Shown here: piece after piece, positions 8,006-17,974 of the stretch
How positions within the stretch are numbered: the stretch's first letter is position 1
Layout of the letters: every line of letters starts with the position of its first letter
Source of the DNA: Alteromonas macleodii ATCC 27126
GTDB lineage: Bacteria > Pseudomonadota > Gammaproteobacteria > Enterobacterales > Alteromonadaceae
Assembly: GCF_000172635.2 (NCBI RefSeq)
Contig: NC_018632.1
Span: forward strand, 2,666,001 to 2,730,000
Length of the DNA stretch: 64,000 bases
Direction: 5' to 3'
The notes under the pieces: model-generated
Databases searched by the model: none
What the model was told of the DNA's origin: nothing
What the model saw: the letters and a program-made list of their open reading frames with translations, nothing else
Position numbers and translations under genes: made by a program

Positions 8006-9889
8006 ATGCAGGTTAAAGATTTTTTTTCCTCATCAGCAAAGCTTGCTGATCTAACGTCACTCCGAAGGCGCCGTGTCATTCAAATAAGCGCGGTAACAGG
8101 CTTCGGGCTTTTCGCTTCATCTCTGGTCGCGAGAGGCATAACTTTTGATATCTTTTTACTGGGCTTGTTCTCATTAATCGTCACTGGCTCGCTCGCATAC
8201 AAGTATTACGTTACCACCAGCAGTTACCTACTTTTGGGCGCTATGTCGTCAATGCTGTTTGCCCTATCCGCAACAGGTGCAGGCGTATTTGATATCGCCA
8301 TGATTGGCTATCCTGGCGTCATCATATTTGCGGCTTTATTAGGTGGAATTGCCCTATTTGGCACCGTTTTATCTTTAGTGCTTCTTCAGTGCATTACGCT
8401 TACGTGGTTGATTATGCACGATGTAGTAACACCAAACCCGCCTATTTTGAGCTGGTCTCACGTGCTCTTCATCATGGTTATTTACGTTATTACGGGCTTC
8501 AGCGTTTTTATTTTGATACAGGATATTCGTCGGCTTATGCAGTCACTGCAGCAAGAGGTGTCTAAAGTTGAGCAAAATAGAGCACATATCCAGCACTTAG
8601 CACATCACGATCCGCTCACAAACTTGCCAAATAGGATTTTGGGCGAGCGACTTTTCAACGAAAAGCTACGCGAGAGTGAAGAAAAAGGGCTTCAGCTCGC
8701 GCTGCTGTTCATAGACTTAGACAACTTTAAACCCGTGAATGACGCTCTTGGCCATGCTGCGGGCGATCGGTTTCTTCAAAAAATATCTCAAACCATCACC
8801 GACCACCTATCCACAAAGCAAAGTTTAATACGCTTCGGTGGCGATGAGTTTATTGTGTTGGCGCCAGAAATATCAGACAAATCTGAAATCGATGACTTAT
8901 GTAAGAACTTAATTACGTGGTGTTCGAACGAATTCGAAGTGCTGCAAACCAAAGTGGTAGTATCGGGTTCAATTGGTGTAGCACAAGCGCCTTATGACGG
9001 AATTAAATTTAAACAGCTGTGCCGAAAAGCTGATATTGCCATGTACGAAGCGAAACGCAACGGTAGAAATAGATACGAATACTATGACGTTCGCTTTGAC
9101 GAAGAAAACGATGAAAAATTCACACTTATTCAGCGTTTGCGCCCGGCTGTACAGGCCAATGAATTCGAGGTGTACTACCAACCGTTGATAGACCTTGCCT
9201 CTAACGAGGTTCAAGCAGTAGAGGCGCTTTTGAGATGGCCTCAGAAAGACGGCTCAATGATATTCCCCGACAAGTTCATACCTTTAGCGGAAAGCAGTGG
9301 CTTGATCATCCCTCTTGGTGCTTGGGTATTAAACCAGGCTTGTGAATTTTGCGCTAAACAGCATGAGAACGGTCATACTAATCTTACGGTTGCCGTAAAC
9401 TTATCCTTTGCACAATTCAAAGATGGTACGCTCCCCGCTGTCGTTGAGCAGGCATTGCAAAATTCACGATTAGCACCGCAATTTTTAGAGCTGGAGCTAA
9501 CTGAAACCATACTCGCGGATGAAAATGGCACCACTGGCGAACAACTCGAAGCGATTAAATCGTTAGGCGTGCACTTTGCTATTGATGATTTTGGTACCGG
9601 TTACTCTAATTTAAATTATCTACAGACATTTAGCGCTCGCAAACTCAAAATAGATCGCATTTTTATCAACACCTTGGGCATTGGGGAAAACGACGCACCT
9701 TTAGTTGCAGCAATAATTAGCATTGCCGACAGCCTTGGCATGAAAGCGGTAGCTGAAGGTATTGAAAGTAAACCCGCTTTAGAAAAGCTAATAAAAATGG
9801 GATGTGACTTGGGGCAAGGCTATTATTGGAGCAAGCCACTCCCCGCGCCCGAGGTAGAACGATTCTTAAGTAATCATCCAACAAAGTAA
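8006..9889 (+). CDS. Membrane GGDEF-EAL protein (c-di-GMP turnover)
   Basis: A 627-residue protein. The N-terminal 175 residues form about five to six hydrophobic segments without a recognised sensor name. A short coiled linker leads to a GGDEF domain (about 195-360; motif RFGGDEF, residues 277-282, intact) and an EAL domain (about 375-625; signature VEALLRW with EAL at 406-408, and DDFGTGYSNLNYL). Both catalytic signatures look intact, so either activity is possible. The inhibitory I-site RxxD expected just before GGDEF is not present. The ATG is forced because an in-frame stop lies close upstream with no alternative start; GGAAGA abuts the ATG, an unusually short Shine-Dalgarno spacing that may mean weak translation. 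Confidence 0.92.
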   Translation: MQVKDFFSSSAKLADLTSLRRRRVIQISAVTGFGLFASSLVARGITFDIFLLGLFSLIVTGSLAYKYYVTTSSYLLLGAMSSMLFALSATGAGVFDIAMIGYPGVIIFAALLGGIALFGTVLSLVLLQCITLTWLIMHDVVTPNPPILSWSHVLFIMVIYVITGFSVFILIQDIRRLMQSLQQEVSKVEQNRAHIQHLAHHDPLTNLPNRILGERLFNEKLRESEEKGLQLALLFIDLDNFKPVNDALGHAAGDRFLQKISQTITDHLSTKQSLIRFGGDEFIVLAPEISDKSEIDDLCKNLITWCSNEFEVLQTKVVVSGSIGVAQAPYDGIKFKQLCRKADIAMYEAKRNGRNRYEYYDVRFDEENDEKFTLIQRLRPAVQANEFEVYYQPLIDLASNEVQAVEALLRWPQKDGSMIFPDKFIPLAESSGLIIPLGAWVLNQACEFCAKQHENGHTNLTVAVNLSFAQFKDGTLPAVVEQALQNSRLAPQFLELELTETILADENGTTGEQLEAIKSLGVHFAIDDFGTGYSNLNYLQTFSARKLKIDRIFINTLGIGENDAPLVAAIISIADSLGMKAVAEGIESKPALEKLIKMGCDLGQGYYWSKPLPAPEVERFLSNHPTK

Positions 9890-10035
9890 CCACTTACACT
9901 AAGACGTCGGAAATGTTCCGTTGTGAAGGCGCTGTTTTAGAAGCTCATGATATTTCAAACGGACGTTTTCATGCCGATGGCTTAACGCAGCATTGGCTTG
10001 CTGAAAAAATAACAATCTGCCTAAATCGAAAAACG

Positions 10036-10707
10036 CTAAAACCCGTGATACGTCACAAACTCTTCGTTGTCGGCGCGAGTTGAGCGAACCTCGTTTGCAG
10101 CGAACTCTGGGTCTGGATAGCCCAAGGCTATGCAAATCATAATGGCCTCATCATCAGGGATGTTAGCGTGCTTGTGTACTACATCGGACTGCATAATGCC
10201 CTGACCATTGATAACACAACCAAGCCCTAAGTCCCATGCAGCTAGCACAATGCCATACGCCAGCGACCCTAAACCAAACTGCGTGATCCCTGCTGGCTCT
10301 AAAGCCTTGTCATAGGTAAGCACCAAAGAAACGGGCGCATCAAACTGCCTAAAGCCGCGCATCATCCAATCCATACGCTTTTCCTTGTCTTCTCGGGTTA
10401 TTCCCATTACGTCAAACAGCTGTATGGCTACATCAATTTGACGCTGACGGTGAATCCCCTCGTAATCCTCTTTGTATGGAAAGTCTCGAACGTGCGGTTT
10501 ACCTTCAAGTGTATTTTTGGTGTTGCCTTCACGAATTTTATCAAGCACGTCGCCTGTTACTGCATGAATTTTCCAGGTTTGCGTGTTATAGGACGATGGC
10601 GCCCACTTCGCTGTGTTGATAATCGCGTCTACTGTTTCCTTAGTAACAGGCTGTTTAGTGAACCCTCTAACACTCTTTCTTGATGCTGCAAACTCGGCAA
10701 AATTCAT
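10036..10707 (-). CDS. Nitroreductase-family FMN flavoprotein
   Basis: A 223-residue protein of the nitroreductase superfamily (FMN-dependent NAD(P)H reductases acting on nitro compounds, quinones and similar). The FMN-binding start RKSVRGFTKQPV, the WAPSSYNTQTWKIH loop (about 35-49), and the C-terminal GLGCVINGQG and CIALGYPDP segments are typical. It is divergent from the catalase gene with a 229-bp gap between them, so the pair could share oxidative-stress control. The substrate is not predictable from sequence. Confidence 0.9.
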   Translation of the reverse strand: MNFAEFAASRKSVRGFTKQPVTKETVDAIINTAKWAPSSYNTQTWKIHAVTGDVLDKIREGNTKNTLEGKPHVRDFPYKEDYEGIHRQRQIDVAIQLFDVMGITREDKEKRMDWMMRGFRQFDAPVSLVLTYDKALEPAGITQFGLGSLAYGIVLAAWDLGLGCVINGQGIMQSDVVHKHANIPDDEAIMICIALGYPDPEFAANEVRSTRADNEEFVTYHGF

Positions 10708-10936
10708 ACACTTCCTTAAACGCGGTAATTGAACTTGTTAAGTTAGAGTAAACACGACGAGTTTGCTCTTCAATAGGTGGCAAACCTAATTCAGATTGTT
10801 TGTTTTTATAGATATATATAGAAGTTTGTAAACCCTTTCATTTAGCAGTGCGTAGCAAAAGCATGTCATGAGTCAGGCACACATGATGTTTATGGAAGTT
10901 TGGCTTTCAAAAGAAGCATACGAAAGGAGTTTTATA

Positions 10937-12439
10937 ATGGCTAAGAAACCGCAATTAACCACGTCGGCAGGCGCCCCCGTAGTAAGTAACGAAACCACTA
11001 AAACAGCAGGAGAGCGCGGCCCCGCCCTCTTACAAGATTATCAACTAATCGAAAAGTTAGCGCATCAAAACCGCGAACGAATTCCAGAACGTGTCGTTCA
11101 CGCGAAAGGCTGGGGTGCACAGGGCACATTTACGGTCACGCACGACATTACCGATTACACATGCGCTGACTTATTCTCAGAAGTGGGCAAACAAACTGAA
11201 GTATTAAGCCGGTGGTCTACGGTAGCAGGAGAATCAGGCGCAGCTGATACCGAGCGTGACGTGCGAGGCTTTAGCTTGAAGTTTTACACACAACAAGGCA
11301 ACTGGGATATGGTAGGTAATAATACTCCTATCTTCTTCATTCGCGATGGATACAAGTTCCCTGACTTCATTCGTACGCAAAAACGTCATCCGAAAACTAA
11401 CCTGCGCTCACCAGAAGCCATGTTCGACTTTTGGGCTGCACAGCCAGAAAGCGTGCATCAAGTTACCATTTTAATGTCGGACCGTGGTATTCCGGTGTCA
11501 CCTATGCACATGAACGGCTATGGCAGCCACACTTTCAGCATGTGGAATAAAGAAGGCAAGCGTCATTGGGTGAAGTTCCATTTCAAAACTCAACAAGGCA
11601 TTAAAAACTACACCAATGAAACGTCTGAAAAAATCATTGGAAGCACTCGGGAAAAGTATCAGGAAGAGCTATATAACGCCATTGAAGAAGGCAATTTCCC
11701 AAAGTGGACAATGTACATTCAGGCCATGCCAGAAGAGGAAGCAGGACAACAAAGCTATAACCCGTTCGACCTAACCAAGGTGTGGCCGCACGATGACTAT
11801 CCGCTTATTGAAGTTGGCGAACTGGAAATGAACAGAAATCCAGAAAACTACTTTCAAATGATAGAAAACGCAGCATTCAGTCCGTCAAATGTTGTCCCTG
11901 GTATTGGCTTTAGCCCTGACAAAATGCTTCAGGCTCGCATATTTTCTTATGCTGATGCCCATCGCTATCGTTTGGGCACACACTATGAAGCACTCCCCGC
12001 TAACGCGCCGAAAAATAGCAAGGTAAACCACTATCACAAAGACGGCGCGATGCGCTTCTTTACCAATGATTTTGGTAACCCTGACGCCTACTATGAGCCC
12101 AATCAATACGAAGGTCCGGTGGCTGACTTTTCAGTGAAAGAGCCCCCGCTTCGCATTGATGGAGACGCTGATAGATATCATCAAGATGAAACAGATGTGG
12201 ATTACGTGCAGCCGCGAAAACTGTATGAGATGTTTTCTGATGATCAAAAAGAACGGCTGTATAAAAACTACGCTGCTGCAATGGGCCCGTGCTCAGATAG
12301 CGTAAAAGAGCGTTGGTACGCCGTGCTAGAAAAGGTACATCCAGACTACGCCGCAGGCGTACGAAATGCGGTAGAAAGCTTAGATACCGACGTAAATACG
12401 GTACCGATTACTGAAAATACCCCTATCGAAGATAGCTAA
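10937..12439 (+). CDS. Monofunctional haem catalase (small-subunit, KatA-like)
   Basis: A 500-residue catalase that disproportionates H2O2. The start at 10937 is chosen because AAAGGAG lies 7 nt upstream and the family N-terminus [15 protein letters not shown] begins there; an in-frame ATG at 10868 would add 23 unrelated residues. The distal His55 ([15 protein letters not shown]), Asn128 ([13 protein letters not shown]) and the proximal haem ligand Tyr338 ([15 protein letters not shown]) are all present. The length fits the 55-60 kDa clade. There is no signal peptide, so it is cytoplasmic. No OxyR gene is adjacent. Confidence 0.95.
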   Translation: MAKKPQLTTSAGAPVVSNETTKTAGERGPALLQDYQLIEKLAHQNRERIPERVVHAKGWGAQGTFTVTHDITDYTCADLFSEVGKQTEVLSRWSTVAGESGAADTERDVRGFSLKFYTQQGNWDMVGNNTPIFFIRDGYKFPDFIRTQKRHPKTNLRSPEAMFDFWAAQPESVHQVTILMSDRGIPVSPMHMNGYGSHTFSMWNKEGKRHWVKFHFKTQQGIKNYTNETSEKIIGSTREKYQEELYNAIEEGNFPKWTMYIQAMPEEEAGQQSYNPFDLTKVWPHDDYPLIEVGELEMNRNPENYFQMIENAAFSPSNVVPGIGFSPDKMLQARIFSYADAHRYRLGTHYEALPANAPKNSKVNHYHKDGAMRFFTNDFGNPDAYYEPNQYEGPVADFSVKEPPLRIDGDADRYHQDETDVDYVQPRKLYEMFSDDQKERLYKNYAAAMGPCSDSVKERWYAVLEKVHPDYAAGVRNAVESLDTDVNTVPITENTPIEDS

Positions 12440-12463
12440 ACGCTATTGTTGTAAGGTATCGCG

Positions 12464-12498
12464 GCCCAGCAGTTTTCTCTTACTGGAATCTGCTGGGC
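12464..12498 (+). terminator. Hairpin downstream of the catalase gene
   Basis: Stem GCCCAGCAG/CTGCTGGGC (9 bp) with a 17-nt loop, 25 nt after the stop codon. There is no T run, so termination strength is uncertain. Confidence 0.45.
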
Positions 12499-12681
12499 TC
12501 CACAATTTAACAAACATGGCATATTTTTAATACTTGCCTAAAACACATCTAACTGATGATAAAGAGACTTCTGTCATCAAAATATGCTCATTGAACTTTA
12601 GAACAAAACTTGTCGAGTAAGTTTGCGAGATTGAAAATTGTGGCTTACGTTTAATGTATCTAAACGTTTATAGCGCTATGT

Positions 12682-14211
12682 ATGTCGTTATTTAAGAAGT
12701 CAAAAACAGAACAATCCACCTCTCGCCAAGCTCCATGGAAAATAGCCATAATCGATGATGAAGAAGGCGTACATGAGGTCACTAAACTCACTCTGCGGAA
12801 ATTTAATTTCGAAAAACGCGGGGTTGAATTTCTGTCAGCTCACAGTGGCGCTGAAGGCCTAGCACTTTTCAAAGCAAATCCAGACATCGCTCTCGCTTTC
12901 GTTGATGTGGTGATGGAAACTGACGATGCGGGTTTGAATTTGGTTGATGCCATTCGCAACGAGCTCAATAACCATACCGCCCGCCTTATTCTGCGAACAG
13001 GTCAACCTGGTCAGGCGCCGGAAGAAGAGGTAATCAGGCGTTACGACATAAACGACTACAAAGCCAAAACTGAATTATCATCGCTTAAACTTAAGTCTTG
13101 TGTGTACACAGCAATAAGGTCGTATCGGGATATTCAGACTATTGAGCAAGGTAAGCGCGGTATGGAAGACGTTTTAAAATCCTCGTCTTCCGTTTTAGCA
13201 AGCCAGTCTTTAGCCCAATTTGGCACCGCAGTGTTGAAACAGACACTTACACTGCTTAACCTAAACAACTCTGTACTCTACTTGTCTACTCAGCACACCG
13301 ACTTATATGGCGATACGACCATGACGGTGCTAGGTGCCAGCGGCGACCTAGTTGGATTATGCGAACCTGGAATTTCTAGCCGAATTCCTGAAACCATCGA
13401 AGAAGAAATCAAACAAGTCTTAGAAAGCAAAAGTCACTATCAGTCTAAAGATTTATTCATCGGCTACTACCCTACTGGAGAAGATAGCCACAACATCTTG
13501 TATGTTAAATTAGATCATCCACTGGATGCTCTGCAGCGCAAGACCTTAGAGATGTTTGCCTCTAATGTGGCGGTAATATTCCAAAATCTCACGCAAAAAG
13601 AAGACATACAAAAAACCCAAAAAGAACTCATTATGGTGCTTAGCGACGCAATCGAAATGCGGAGTAAAGAGACCGGTGGCCATGTGAGAAGGGTCATTCT
13701 TATGACCGAATTTCTCTCTGAAAAGCTTCACATGAGCCGAGAGTTTATTGAGACCATACGGTATTCAGCCGCACTTCATGACGTGGGTAAAATTAGCATT
13801 CCTGAAACTATTTTACATAAGCCGGGCAAACTCGACCCAGAAGAATGGGAGATCATGAAGACCCATGCACAAAAAGGCTACGAGCTACTTGCGGGATCTG
13901 ATCGCATCGTTGCTAAAATGGGCGCCATCATTGCGAAAACGCATCATGAGCGGTGGGATGGTCAAGGTTACCCAGAAGGTTTAGCTGGAGACGACATTCC
14001 CGTGGAGGGTCGTATTATGGCAATTGTCGACGTTGTCGACGCATTGCTATCTAAGCGCTGCTATAAACCGGCATGGAGTCCTCAGGAAGTAAAAGCCTAT
14101 CTTCATGAGAATTCCGGGAAACAATTCGACCCGCTAATCACCCACATTATGATAGAGCACTTCGACAGGATCCTTGAAATCAGAGCCACAGAACCGGACG
14201 AAGATGAATGA
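12682..14211 (+). CDS. Response regulator with DUF3369-like and HD-GYP domains (c-di-GMP phosphodiesterase)
   Basis: A 509-residue protein. The receiver domain (about 18-145) has acidic residues D25/D26, phospho-acceptor D75 (AFVDVVMET) and Lys near 127-129. The middle (about 165-305) matches the DUF3369/GAF-like segment common in this architecture. The C-terminus is an HD-GYP domain (about 315-500) with HDVGK at 366-370 and HHERWDGQGYP ending in GYP at 429-431. Known HD-GYP enzymes hydrolyse c-di-GMP to GMP or pGpG. Its stop overlaps the start of the next gene (ATGA), so it is translationally coupled to its probable cognate kinase. Confidence 0.95.
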   Translation: MSLFKKSKTEQSTSRQAPWKIAIIDDEEGVHEVTKLTLRKFNFEKRGVEFLSAHSGAEGLALFKANPDIALAFVDVVMETDDAGLNLVDAIRNELNNHTARLILRTGQPGQAPEEEVIRRYDINDYKAKTELSSLKLKSCVYTAIRSYRDIQTIEQGKRGMEDVLKSSSSVLASQSLAQFGTAVLKQTLTLLNLNNSVLYLSTQHTDLYGDTTMTVLGASGDLVGLCEPGISSRIPETIEEEIKQVLESKSHYQSKDLFIGYYPTGEDSHNILYVKLDHPLDALQRKTLEMFASNVAVIFQNLTQKEDIQKTQKELIMVLSDAIEMRSKETGGHVRRVILMTEFLSEKLHMSREFIETIRYSAALHDVGKISIPETILHKPGKLDPEEWEIMKTHAQKGYELLAGSDRIVAKMGAIIAKTHHERWDGQGYPEGLAGDDIPVEGRIMAIVDVVDALLSKRCYKPAWSPQEVKAYLHENSGKQFDPLITHIMIEHFDRILEIRATEPDEDE

Positions 14212-15560
14212 AAGAAACGCTAGAATTAATCTTATTACGCGTTAGCCAAAGTGCAGATATTGATAAAGGTGAATTAGACGTTGCTTCTAGACTTATTATC
14301 AACTCGGTGTGTGAGGGTTTGCGAATTACTCGAGCTGGCATTTGGCTTTATGATGAAATGCAAACACTGGTACAGTGCACATTGCTCATTGATAAGGGTA
14401 ATGACCTGGACCACGAAAGCTTAGTGCTTACCCGGAAAGACTTTCCTCATTATTTCGAGGCGCTAGATTCAGAGAGAACCATTGCGGCCCACGACGCATT
14501 AACAGATGTTGCAACATTTGAATTTGCAGAAGTGTATTTAACGCCGCTTGGGATTAGCTCTATGCTTGATGTCCCTATTCGCCACCGCGGCAAAATGATT
14601 GGGATAATTTGCTGTGAACACCAAGGCAAAGCCCGTGAATGGCATGCCGATGAAGTTGTATTTGCGGCGTCACTGGCAGACCTTTACGGGCGTGCAGTGA
14701 GTGCAAATGAGCGCGCAGATTACGAGCAGAGGCTAATTGAGGCCAACCAAACCCTTGAGCAAAAAGTAATAGACCGCACGGCTGAACTTGAGGCCGCACA
14801 AGAAAAGCTCGTCGAGTCAGAAAAAATGGCGGCGTTAGGAAATCTAGTCGCAGGCATTGCTCACGAAGTAAATACGCCGTTAGGCATTGCACTTACCTCC
14901 GTCAGTAACTGCAAAGAAGAACTAAAAGACATCTATCGAGACTTCGAAAACGATGAATTAACCGAGCAGGGTTTTAAAGACTTTGAAGCTATTTGCTCTG
15001 AAGGGCTAAACTTGGCTGAAACGAGCCTGATGCGGGCAGCGAATTTAGTACAAGACTTTAAGCGCACTTCTGCTGACCAAACGTCGTTAGAAATAGAAGA
15101 AATTGCATTAGACGAATATATCCCTAGAGTCTGTAACCCTTTAAAACCCATGCTTCGCAAAGAACAAGTTGAGCTAAGCATAGACGTTACGCCCAATTTA
15201 GTGATAACCACCTGCCCCGGTATAATTGCCCAATTGCTAACAAATTTAATATCGAATGCTCAGCGTCACGCTTTTGGTCCATCGGTAAATAACGACGTGA
15301 ATAGAGTGAGTGTGAGCTGCAGTAAAAATGTCAAAGGCATTGTGATTAGCGTACAAGACAATGGCAAAGGTATACCAGAGGCGCTTCACAAGAAGGTATT
15401 CGAGCCATTTTACACCACAGCTCGTGATAAAGGCGGTACAGGGCTGGGCCTAAATATTTTATACAACTTAGTACGACAAAAATTTAACGGTGAGATTGAC
15501 TTAACATCAACCCCTGGAGAGGGAACGAAAGTAACCGTCTGTATTCCGGTTGAAGACTAG
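14208..15560 (+). CDS. Soluble sensor histidine kinase with GAF domain
   Basis: A 450-residue kinase without membrane segments. A GAF domain (about 5-165) is followed by a coiled coil (about 165-205), the dimerisation/phosphorylation helix with His219 (GNLVAGIAHEVNTPLG) and the ATP-binding domain (about 330-448) with the N box (TNLISNAQRHAF), DNGKGIP and GGTGLGLNI. It overlaps the HD-GYP regulator gene by 4 nt, so the pair should form a cytoplasmic two-component system controlling c-di-GMP breakdown. The GAF ligand is unknown. The dimerisation region has a long insertion after the H box, as in the kinases usually paired with this type of regulator. Confidence 0.93.
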   Translation: MKETLELILLRVSQSADIDKGELDVASRLIINSVCEGLRITRAGIWLYDEMQTLVQCTLLIDKGNDLDHESLVLTRKDFPHYFEALDSERTIAAHDALTDVATFEFAEVYLTPLGISSMLDVPIRHRGKMIGIICCEHQGKAREWHADEVVFAASLADLYGRAVSANERADYEQRLIEANQTLEQKVIDRTAELEAAQEKLVESEKMAALGNLVAGIAHEVNTPLGIALTSVSNCKEELKDIYRDFENDELTEQGFKDFEAICSEGLNLAETSLMRAANLVQDFKRTSADQTSLEIEEIALDEYIPRVCNPLKPMLRKEQVELSIDVTPNLVITTCPGIIAQLLTNLISNAQRHAFGPSVNNDVNRVSVSCSKNVKGIVISVQDNGKGIPEALHKKVFEPFYTTARDKGGTGLGLNILYNLVRQKFNGEIDLTSTPGEGTKVTVCIPVED

Positions 15561-15616
15561 CGTGCCTCTCATTTTCCACTACCTATACCCTGCGTTATAA
15601 ATTCCCTGTGCAGCGC

Positions 15617-15637
15617 GCGACATTATTAAAATGTCGC
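15617..15637. repeat. Perfect hairpin GCGACATT-N5-AATGTCGC
   Basis: An 8-bp perfect inverted repeat with a 5-nt loop, between the kinase stop and the alpha/beta-hydrolase start. It lacks a T run. It could be a weak terminator of the two-component operon or a regulator site for the hydrolase. Confidence 0.5.
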
Positions 15638-15704
15638 CCTCACGACAGACCTGAAATCAAAGGCTGGGCAAGCTAAATACAAAAACATAACAAGGCATGT
15701 AGAA

Positions 15705-16568
15705 ATGCAACTTTCACAATGGCGAAGTTCCGGCCACTTTTTAAACGTCGACGGTCAGCAAGTTTTTTATAAAACAGAAGGCACAGGACCAGTACTATTA
15801 CTCGTTCACGGATACCCCACCGCAAGTTTTGATTGGGCTAAAATATGGCCAGCACTTACAAGCCAGTTCCGCTGCGTGACGCTCGATATGCCGGGGTTTG
15901 GTTTTAGCGATAAGTCACCAAAAAAATACTTAATTAAAGAGCAAGCAGACACGATAAGTGAGGTAATAAGGCATTTAGGTATCACAAGTGCCCATGTTCT
16001 ATCTCATGATTACGGTGATACGGTTGCGCAAGAAATGATGGCGCGGCAATTGGAAGACGACCTCGCCTTTCGCATCGAATCGCTGCACTTACTTAACGGT
16101 GGGCTTTTTCCTGAGACACATCGTGCTCTGCCCATTCAAAAGCTGCTGCTCTCTCCAATTGGTGGTTTACTCATTCGCTTTTTAAACAAAAATGCAATTC
16201 GAAAAAGCATGCACAACATATTTGGCCCAAACACACCTCCTTCAGATCAAGACATCAATGATTTTTGGATACTTATCAGTACAAATAATGGTCACCAACA
16301 CATGCACTTGCTTTTGGACTATATGAAGCAGCGTAAACAATACCGAGAGCGCTGGGTAAGTGCACTGCAAAATGCCAATGCCCCTCTTCGACTAACCGCA
16401 GGTATGGCTGATCCAATCTCTGGCGCGCATATGGTGGCGCGGTACAAACAACTCATTCCTAATGCAGACGTAATTGAGCTCGATCAAATTGGGCACTATC
16501 CGCAAATTGAAAGTGCTGAAGCCGTGGTGAACTCTATAGCAAGCTTTTTAGGTCGCTACGCTAACTAA
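15705..16568 (+). CDS. Alpha/beta hydrolase, epoxide-hydrolase/haloalkane-dehalogenase-like
   Basis: A 287-residue alpha/beta-fold hydrolase. The oxyanion motif HGYPT is at 35-39. The nucleophile elbow is SHDYGDTVAQE with Asp102 in place of the Ser of esterases, which places it with epoxide hydrolases and haloalkane dehalogenases. The probable acid is Asp236 (GMADPISG) and the base is His264 (IGHYPQIE). The cap region spans about 130-220. No signal peptide is seen. The substrate cannot be told; epoxide hydrolysis seems likelier than dehalogenation because the cap lacks an obvious halide-binding pattern, but that is a guess. Confidence 0.88.
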   Translation: MQLSQWRSSGHFLNVDGQQVFYKTEGTGPVLLLVHGYPTASFDWAKIWPALTSQFRCVTLDMPGFGFSDKSPKKYLIKEQADTISEVIRHLGITSAHVLSHDYGDTVAQEMMARQLEDDLAFRIESLHLLNGGLFPETHRALPIQKLLLSPIGGLLIRFLNKNAIRKSMHNIFGPNTPPSDQDINDFWILISTNNGHQHMHLLLDYMKQRKQYRERWVSALQNANAPLRLTAGMADPISGAHMVARYKQLIPNADVIELDQIGHYPQIESAEAVVNSIASFLGRYAN

Positions 16569-16652
16569 ACGTGAAACTTTGTCTTGATACGGCACGCGAC
16601 AGGGGTAATATAACGCTTCACTGATTTAACTCTAGACTCGCAACCAACGTTT

Positions 16653-17464
16653 ATGGACGCTTCAACCAACAACGAAATTATTCCTGCCGCTAGCTTTAAG
16701 CAGATTGATATTGGTTTCGTGACCCCTGCTGCTTCCATAAAACGGTTTGTATAATGCATATGGGTGATTGATAACCCAGAAGGCTCAGCTACAACGCTAA
16801 ACGAAAAATTTTATCCCGATGCAGGTTCTAGTTTGACTTTTTATCTCGATCAAACTAACTGTGAAGCACAATTGTTTTACCATACTCAGGTCTGCGCCAT
16901 GCCGTGGGAACTGGCTTGCAGACAAATAAGTGTAAGATTTAGGCCCGGTGCCTTGAAATACTTGTTCGGTTTAACCTTTGATGACAGTAAAAACCAACAA
17001 ATCGACATCGCGTTGGCTATGGTTAAGCAGCGTGATTCCTATCAACGACTGCAAGCCTATCTTATTGGAAAACTATTAGCCAGCAGTGCTTAGCAATACA
17101 GCACTGGTTGATTGAGCTAGCAGAAAATACTGATGGAGCCTTTCAGAAATGGGAGCGCATGCTTTATCAGTCGATGAATTTACTGGTGCCCCCACAACAT
17201 CTTGCCGATCAGTTCGGCGTCAGCCGAAGAACGCTGGAGCGCCAATTTCGCACTAACTTTGGTTTCTCGCCAAACAAACTGTATCAATTTGCTCAAATAC
17301 GCCATGCTCGATCGTTATTAACCTCAAATTCTGAAGCGCTGAGCCACATCGCATTGGCATGTGGTTACTTCGACCAAGCGCACTTTACGCATTCGTTTAG
17401 TGATTTCGCGCTGGAAACGCCCCTTCAGTATAGAAAGCGAAAGTTGTCGCAAATTTACAATTAA
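16653..17464 (+). pseudogene. Broken AraC-family regulator (one nonsense codon, one frameshift)
   Basis: Three pieces add up to one AraC-like protein of about 270 residues. Piece 1 starts at the ATG at 16653 and reads to an in-frame TAA at 16752-16754, inside a segment reading ...ASIKRFV-stop-CIWVIDNPEG; homologous N-terminal domains commonly have an uninterrupted F-V-x-x-I/Y-W here, so a CAA-to-TAA change is plausible. Piece 2 continues in the same frame to TAG at 17091. Piece 3 is a different frame from about 17090 to 17464 and carries the AraC helix-turn-helix (LADQFGVSRRTLERQFRTNF and IALACGYFDQAHFTHSF). Adding one T at 17090-17091 would join pieces 2 and 3 as ...ASSALAIQHWLIELAE. It precedes an AhpD-like gene that is also damaged. 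Confidence 0.85.
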
Positions 17465-17512
17465 GCGTTTTGCTTAGACTTTATAGTTCTCCGCAGTTTA
17501 AAGGAGATCACT

Positions 17513-17961
17513 ATGAAAAACGTATTACACAATCTGAGCTATATTCTGAATATCCCCATATTCTTGAACACCTCACAGGCTTGGTTAAGCCTTCAGTCAA
17601 AAGTACTTTAAGTCATAAACTCATACATTTAGTTAAGCTTCGTGCGTCACAAATTAATCAGTGCGGCTTCTGCCAACACATGCACGCCGAAGAAGCGAGA
17701 GAGTCTGATGAAAATCAGTCAAGGCTTGATGTATTGTCTGCATGGAGAGAGCTAGATTGTTTCAGTTTTGAAGAGAGAACAGCATTAGCGTGGACGGAAG
17801 CGTTAACGCTTATCCACTCTTCCACTATTACTGAAGAAATGTATAACAGTGTAGAAAGCACCTTCGGAAAAAAAGGGCTGATAGAACTCACGTCTATTAT
17901 TCTTCAAATTAATAGCTGGAACCGTATTTCAGTAAGCCTTCAGTTTCAACCTTCTATTTAG
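17513..17961 (+). pseudogene. Carboxymuconolactone-decarboxylase/AhpD-like protein, frameshifted at its start
   Basis: The body reads EKRITQSELYSEYPHILEHL through a CxxC motif (CGFCQHMH) to an N-S-W-N-R-like end, which is the AhpD/CMD fold; relatives are peroxidase-like disulfide reductases or decarboxylases. The only well-placed start is ATG 17513, preceded by AAGGAG at 17500-17505. It is out of frame with the body by one base. The ATG is followed by A5 (17516-17520); with A6 the protein would begin MKKRITQSEL, the expected N-terminus. As written, the body could only start from a TTG at 17470 without a ribosome-binding site. The gene follows the broken AraC gene and precedes a YrhK-like gene, a plausible former regulator-target group. 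Confidence 0.8.
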
Positions 17962-17974
17962 TAGTAAGGAAGAC

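Noticed and set aside
9890..10035. Possible small gene between the GGDEF-EAL and nitroreductase genes
   Set aside because: 146 bp between converging genes; the open frames seen are antisense extensions without start signals.
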